Of a DNA stretch of 64,000 nt, positions 63,047 to 64,000 are shown one piece after another (the stretch's first letter is position 1; every line of letters begins with the position of its first letter). Origin of the DNA: Petrolisthes cinctipes (taxonomy: Eukaryota > Arthropoda > Malacostraca > Decapoda > Porcellanidae). The position numbers were made by a program, and so were the translations under genes. The notes below the pieces were generated by a model. The model was not told the origin of the DNA. It worked only from the letters and a program-made list of their open reading frames with translations, and searched no databases. The DNA is taken from positions 806,001-870,000 of the forward strand of contig JAWQEG010001314.1 of NCBI GenBank assembly GCA_033782935.1, given 5' to 3'.

Positions 63047-64000
63047 CCCTTAAGCGATCTGTACATGCCTACTTAGTCTTAGAGTATTTTCAAAATACAT
63101 GCCCAAAACATGCTGAAAATCGATATTTTAGCTGCCCATAGTCAATATGTGCATGCATCTTCTGTACCCGTTTATATCTCAAATTCAGGCTCAAAACACC
63201 CGAAAATTCGATATTTTTGGGTCCCAGAAGCGATCTGTGCATGCCTACTCCGTGTTAGAGTACGTTTAAAATTCAAGCCCAAAAGATGCTAAAAATCGAT
63301 ATTTTAGGTGCCCATTTTCGATATGTGCATGCATATTCTGTACCCGTTTAAATCTCAAATTCAAGCTCAAAACACCCGAAAATTCGATATTTTTGGGTCC
63401 CTTAAGCGATCTGTACATGCCTACTCAGTCTTAGAGTATTTTCAAAATACAGGCACAAAACATGCTAAAAATCGACATTTTGGGTGCCCAAAGTCGATAT
63501 GTGCATTCATCTTCATTAACTGTTTACATATCAAATTCAGGCTCAAAACACCCGAAAATTCAATATTTTTGGGTTCCAAAAGCGATCTGTACATGCCTAC
63601 TCAGTGCTAGAATGTTTTTAAAATATAGGCTCTAAAAATGCTATAAATCGATATTTTAGGTGTCCAAAGTCGTTATGTGCATGCACCTTCTGTACCCGTT
63701 TATATCTCAAATTCAGGCTCAAAACACCCACAAATCCGATAATTTTGTGTGCCTGAAGCGATCTGTACATGCCTACTCCGTGTTAGAGTATTTACACAAT
63801 ACAGACCCAAAACATGCTCAAAATCGATATTTTAGGTGCAAAGAGTCGATATGTGCATTTATCTTCATTACCCATTTATATCTCAAATTCAGGCTCAAAA
63901 CACCTGAAAATTCGATATTTTTGGGTCCCAGAAGTGATCTGTACATGCCTACTCCGTGTTAAAGTATTTTCAAAATACAGGCCCAAAACATGCTAAAAAT
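62565..64000 (+). repeat. copy 2 of the block duplicated at 6315 bp, truncated by window end
   Basis: Scattered single-base differences from its partner include AAAGTCGTTATGTGC, CATCTTCATTAACTG, CACCCACAAATCC and GATAATTTTGTG. The duplication continues beyond the window, so its full length is unknown. Confidence 0.8.

Larger units (their letters stand above)
1..64000 (+). repeat. 176-bp satellite DNA array, about 364 head-to-tail monomers
   Basis: Every part of the window is built from the same unit of about 176 bp in one orientation. Anchors (TCGATATTTT of half A) lie at 31, 207, 382, 558, 734, 910, 1085 and so on to 64000. Summing anchor intervals gives 364 units, mean 175.7 bp. Small indels, mostly 1 bp, account for the deficit from 176. 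Neither window edge reaches the array boundary. No transposon, gene, inverted monomer or unique spacer interrupts it. Near-nucleosomal unit length, AT richness, head-to-tail order and block homogenisation are typical of centromeric or pericentromeric satellites in eukaryotes. That functional placement is inference, since a subtelomeric or interstitial heterochromatin block would look the same. I do not recognise the family by sequence. Confidence 0.98.
54401..64000 (+). repeat. right-hand satellite zone, continuing past the window end
   Basis: About 55 monomers with their own marks: GGTGCACAAAGTCAATATGTG, GCATTCTCTGTACCCGG, GCTTTAAAATCG (+1 bp), GAAAGTTTTAAGATAC, GGGTGCTTTAAGTCG, GGTGCCCATTTTCGATATG, GGTGCAAAGAGTCG, CATCTTCATTACCC and GTATTTACACAATAC. 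Blocks repeat at about 512/528, 1406, 2638/2814 and 6315 bp. The final base, 64000, is the first base of the next monomer. Confidence 0.88.

Noticed and set aside
1..64000. More than 200 plus-strand ORFs of 60-175 codons with repetitive cysteine/tyrosine-rich products
   Set aside because: All are translations of the satellite in different frames. Starts and stops recur every 176 bp, the frame changes from monomer to monomer, and indels are not multiples of three. No codon-level constraint is visible.
1..64000. CRISPR-like regular repetition
   Set aside because: There are no unique spacers between short identical repeats. The whole 176-bp unit is repeated and neighbouring units resemble each other along their full length.
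1..64000. A single regular higher-order repeat across the window
   Set aside because: Duplicate blocks recur at many different multiples (3, 4, 5, 6, 7, 8, 9, 10, 11, 12, 14, 15, 22, 23, 24, 30 and 36 monomers). Only the 878-bp 5-mer is repeated more than twice in close succession.
1..64000. Assignment to a named plant or animal satellite and species
   Set aside because: Length and composition would suit several lineages, and I do not recognise the sequence. Naming a family without a database match would be a guess.

Overview
The whole 64 kb window is one uninterrupted tandem satellite array. I find no protein-coding gene, RNA gene, transposon, CRISPR array or unique sequence in it. The unit is about 176 bp and every copy has the same orientation. 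Walking the recurring anchor TCGATATTTT (first half of the monomer) from 31 to 64000 gives 364 monomers with a mean spacing of about 175.7 bp. The consensus is about 40% GC. This points to a eukaryotic nuclear genome and a (peri)centromeric or other heterochromatic block. The monomer length and the CpG-decay pattern would suit a plant, but I do not recognise the family and the sequence does not fix the species.

The 176-bp monomer is itself an ancient dimer of two 88-bp halves. Half A starts TCGATATTTTAGGTGCCC and half B starts TCGATATTTTTGGGTCCC. They align end to end without a gap at about 59 of 88 positions (67%). Exchange between copies respects the full 176-bp register; I see no slip by a single 88-bp half.

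Layout. (1) 1-11763: mosaic of monomer variants, including a recurring ordered three-monomer cassette and blocks repeated at shifts of 4, 6, 7, 14 and 30 monomers. (2) 11764-14929: a 9-monomer block (1583 bp) present twice in tandem, nearly identical. (3) 14930-23567: mosaic with 10- and 12-monomer shifted blocks and a chimeric monomer near 22850. (4) 23568-30342: overlapping 8-, 15- and 24-monomer duplications. (5) 30343-34735: mosaic. (6) 34736-42465: a 22-monomer block (3865 bp) present twice in tandem, about 99.8% identical. (7) 42035-48408: a true local higher-order repeat, a 5-monomer unit of 878 bp, in a pair (42035-43790) and a triplet (45197-47830). (8) 48409-54400: a more diverged subfamily with its own 10- and 8-monomer duplications. 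(9) 54401-64000: another subfamily with blocks shifted by 3, 8, 15/16 and 36 monomers and continuing past the window end.

The array therefore has no single genome-style higher-order period. It looks like the product of repeated local, in-register segmental duplication at many multiplicities, with the freshest events at 11.8-14.9, 34.7-42.5 and 45.2-47.8 kb. The many open reading frames of 60-175 codons are by-products of a stop-poor repeat whose length is not a multiple of three. Percent identities and breakpoints here were judged by eye and need an alignment to be exact.
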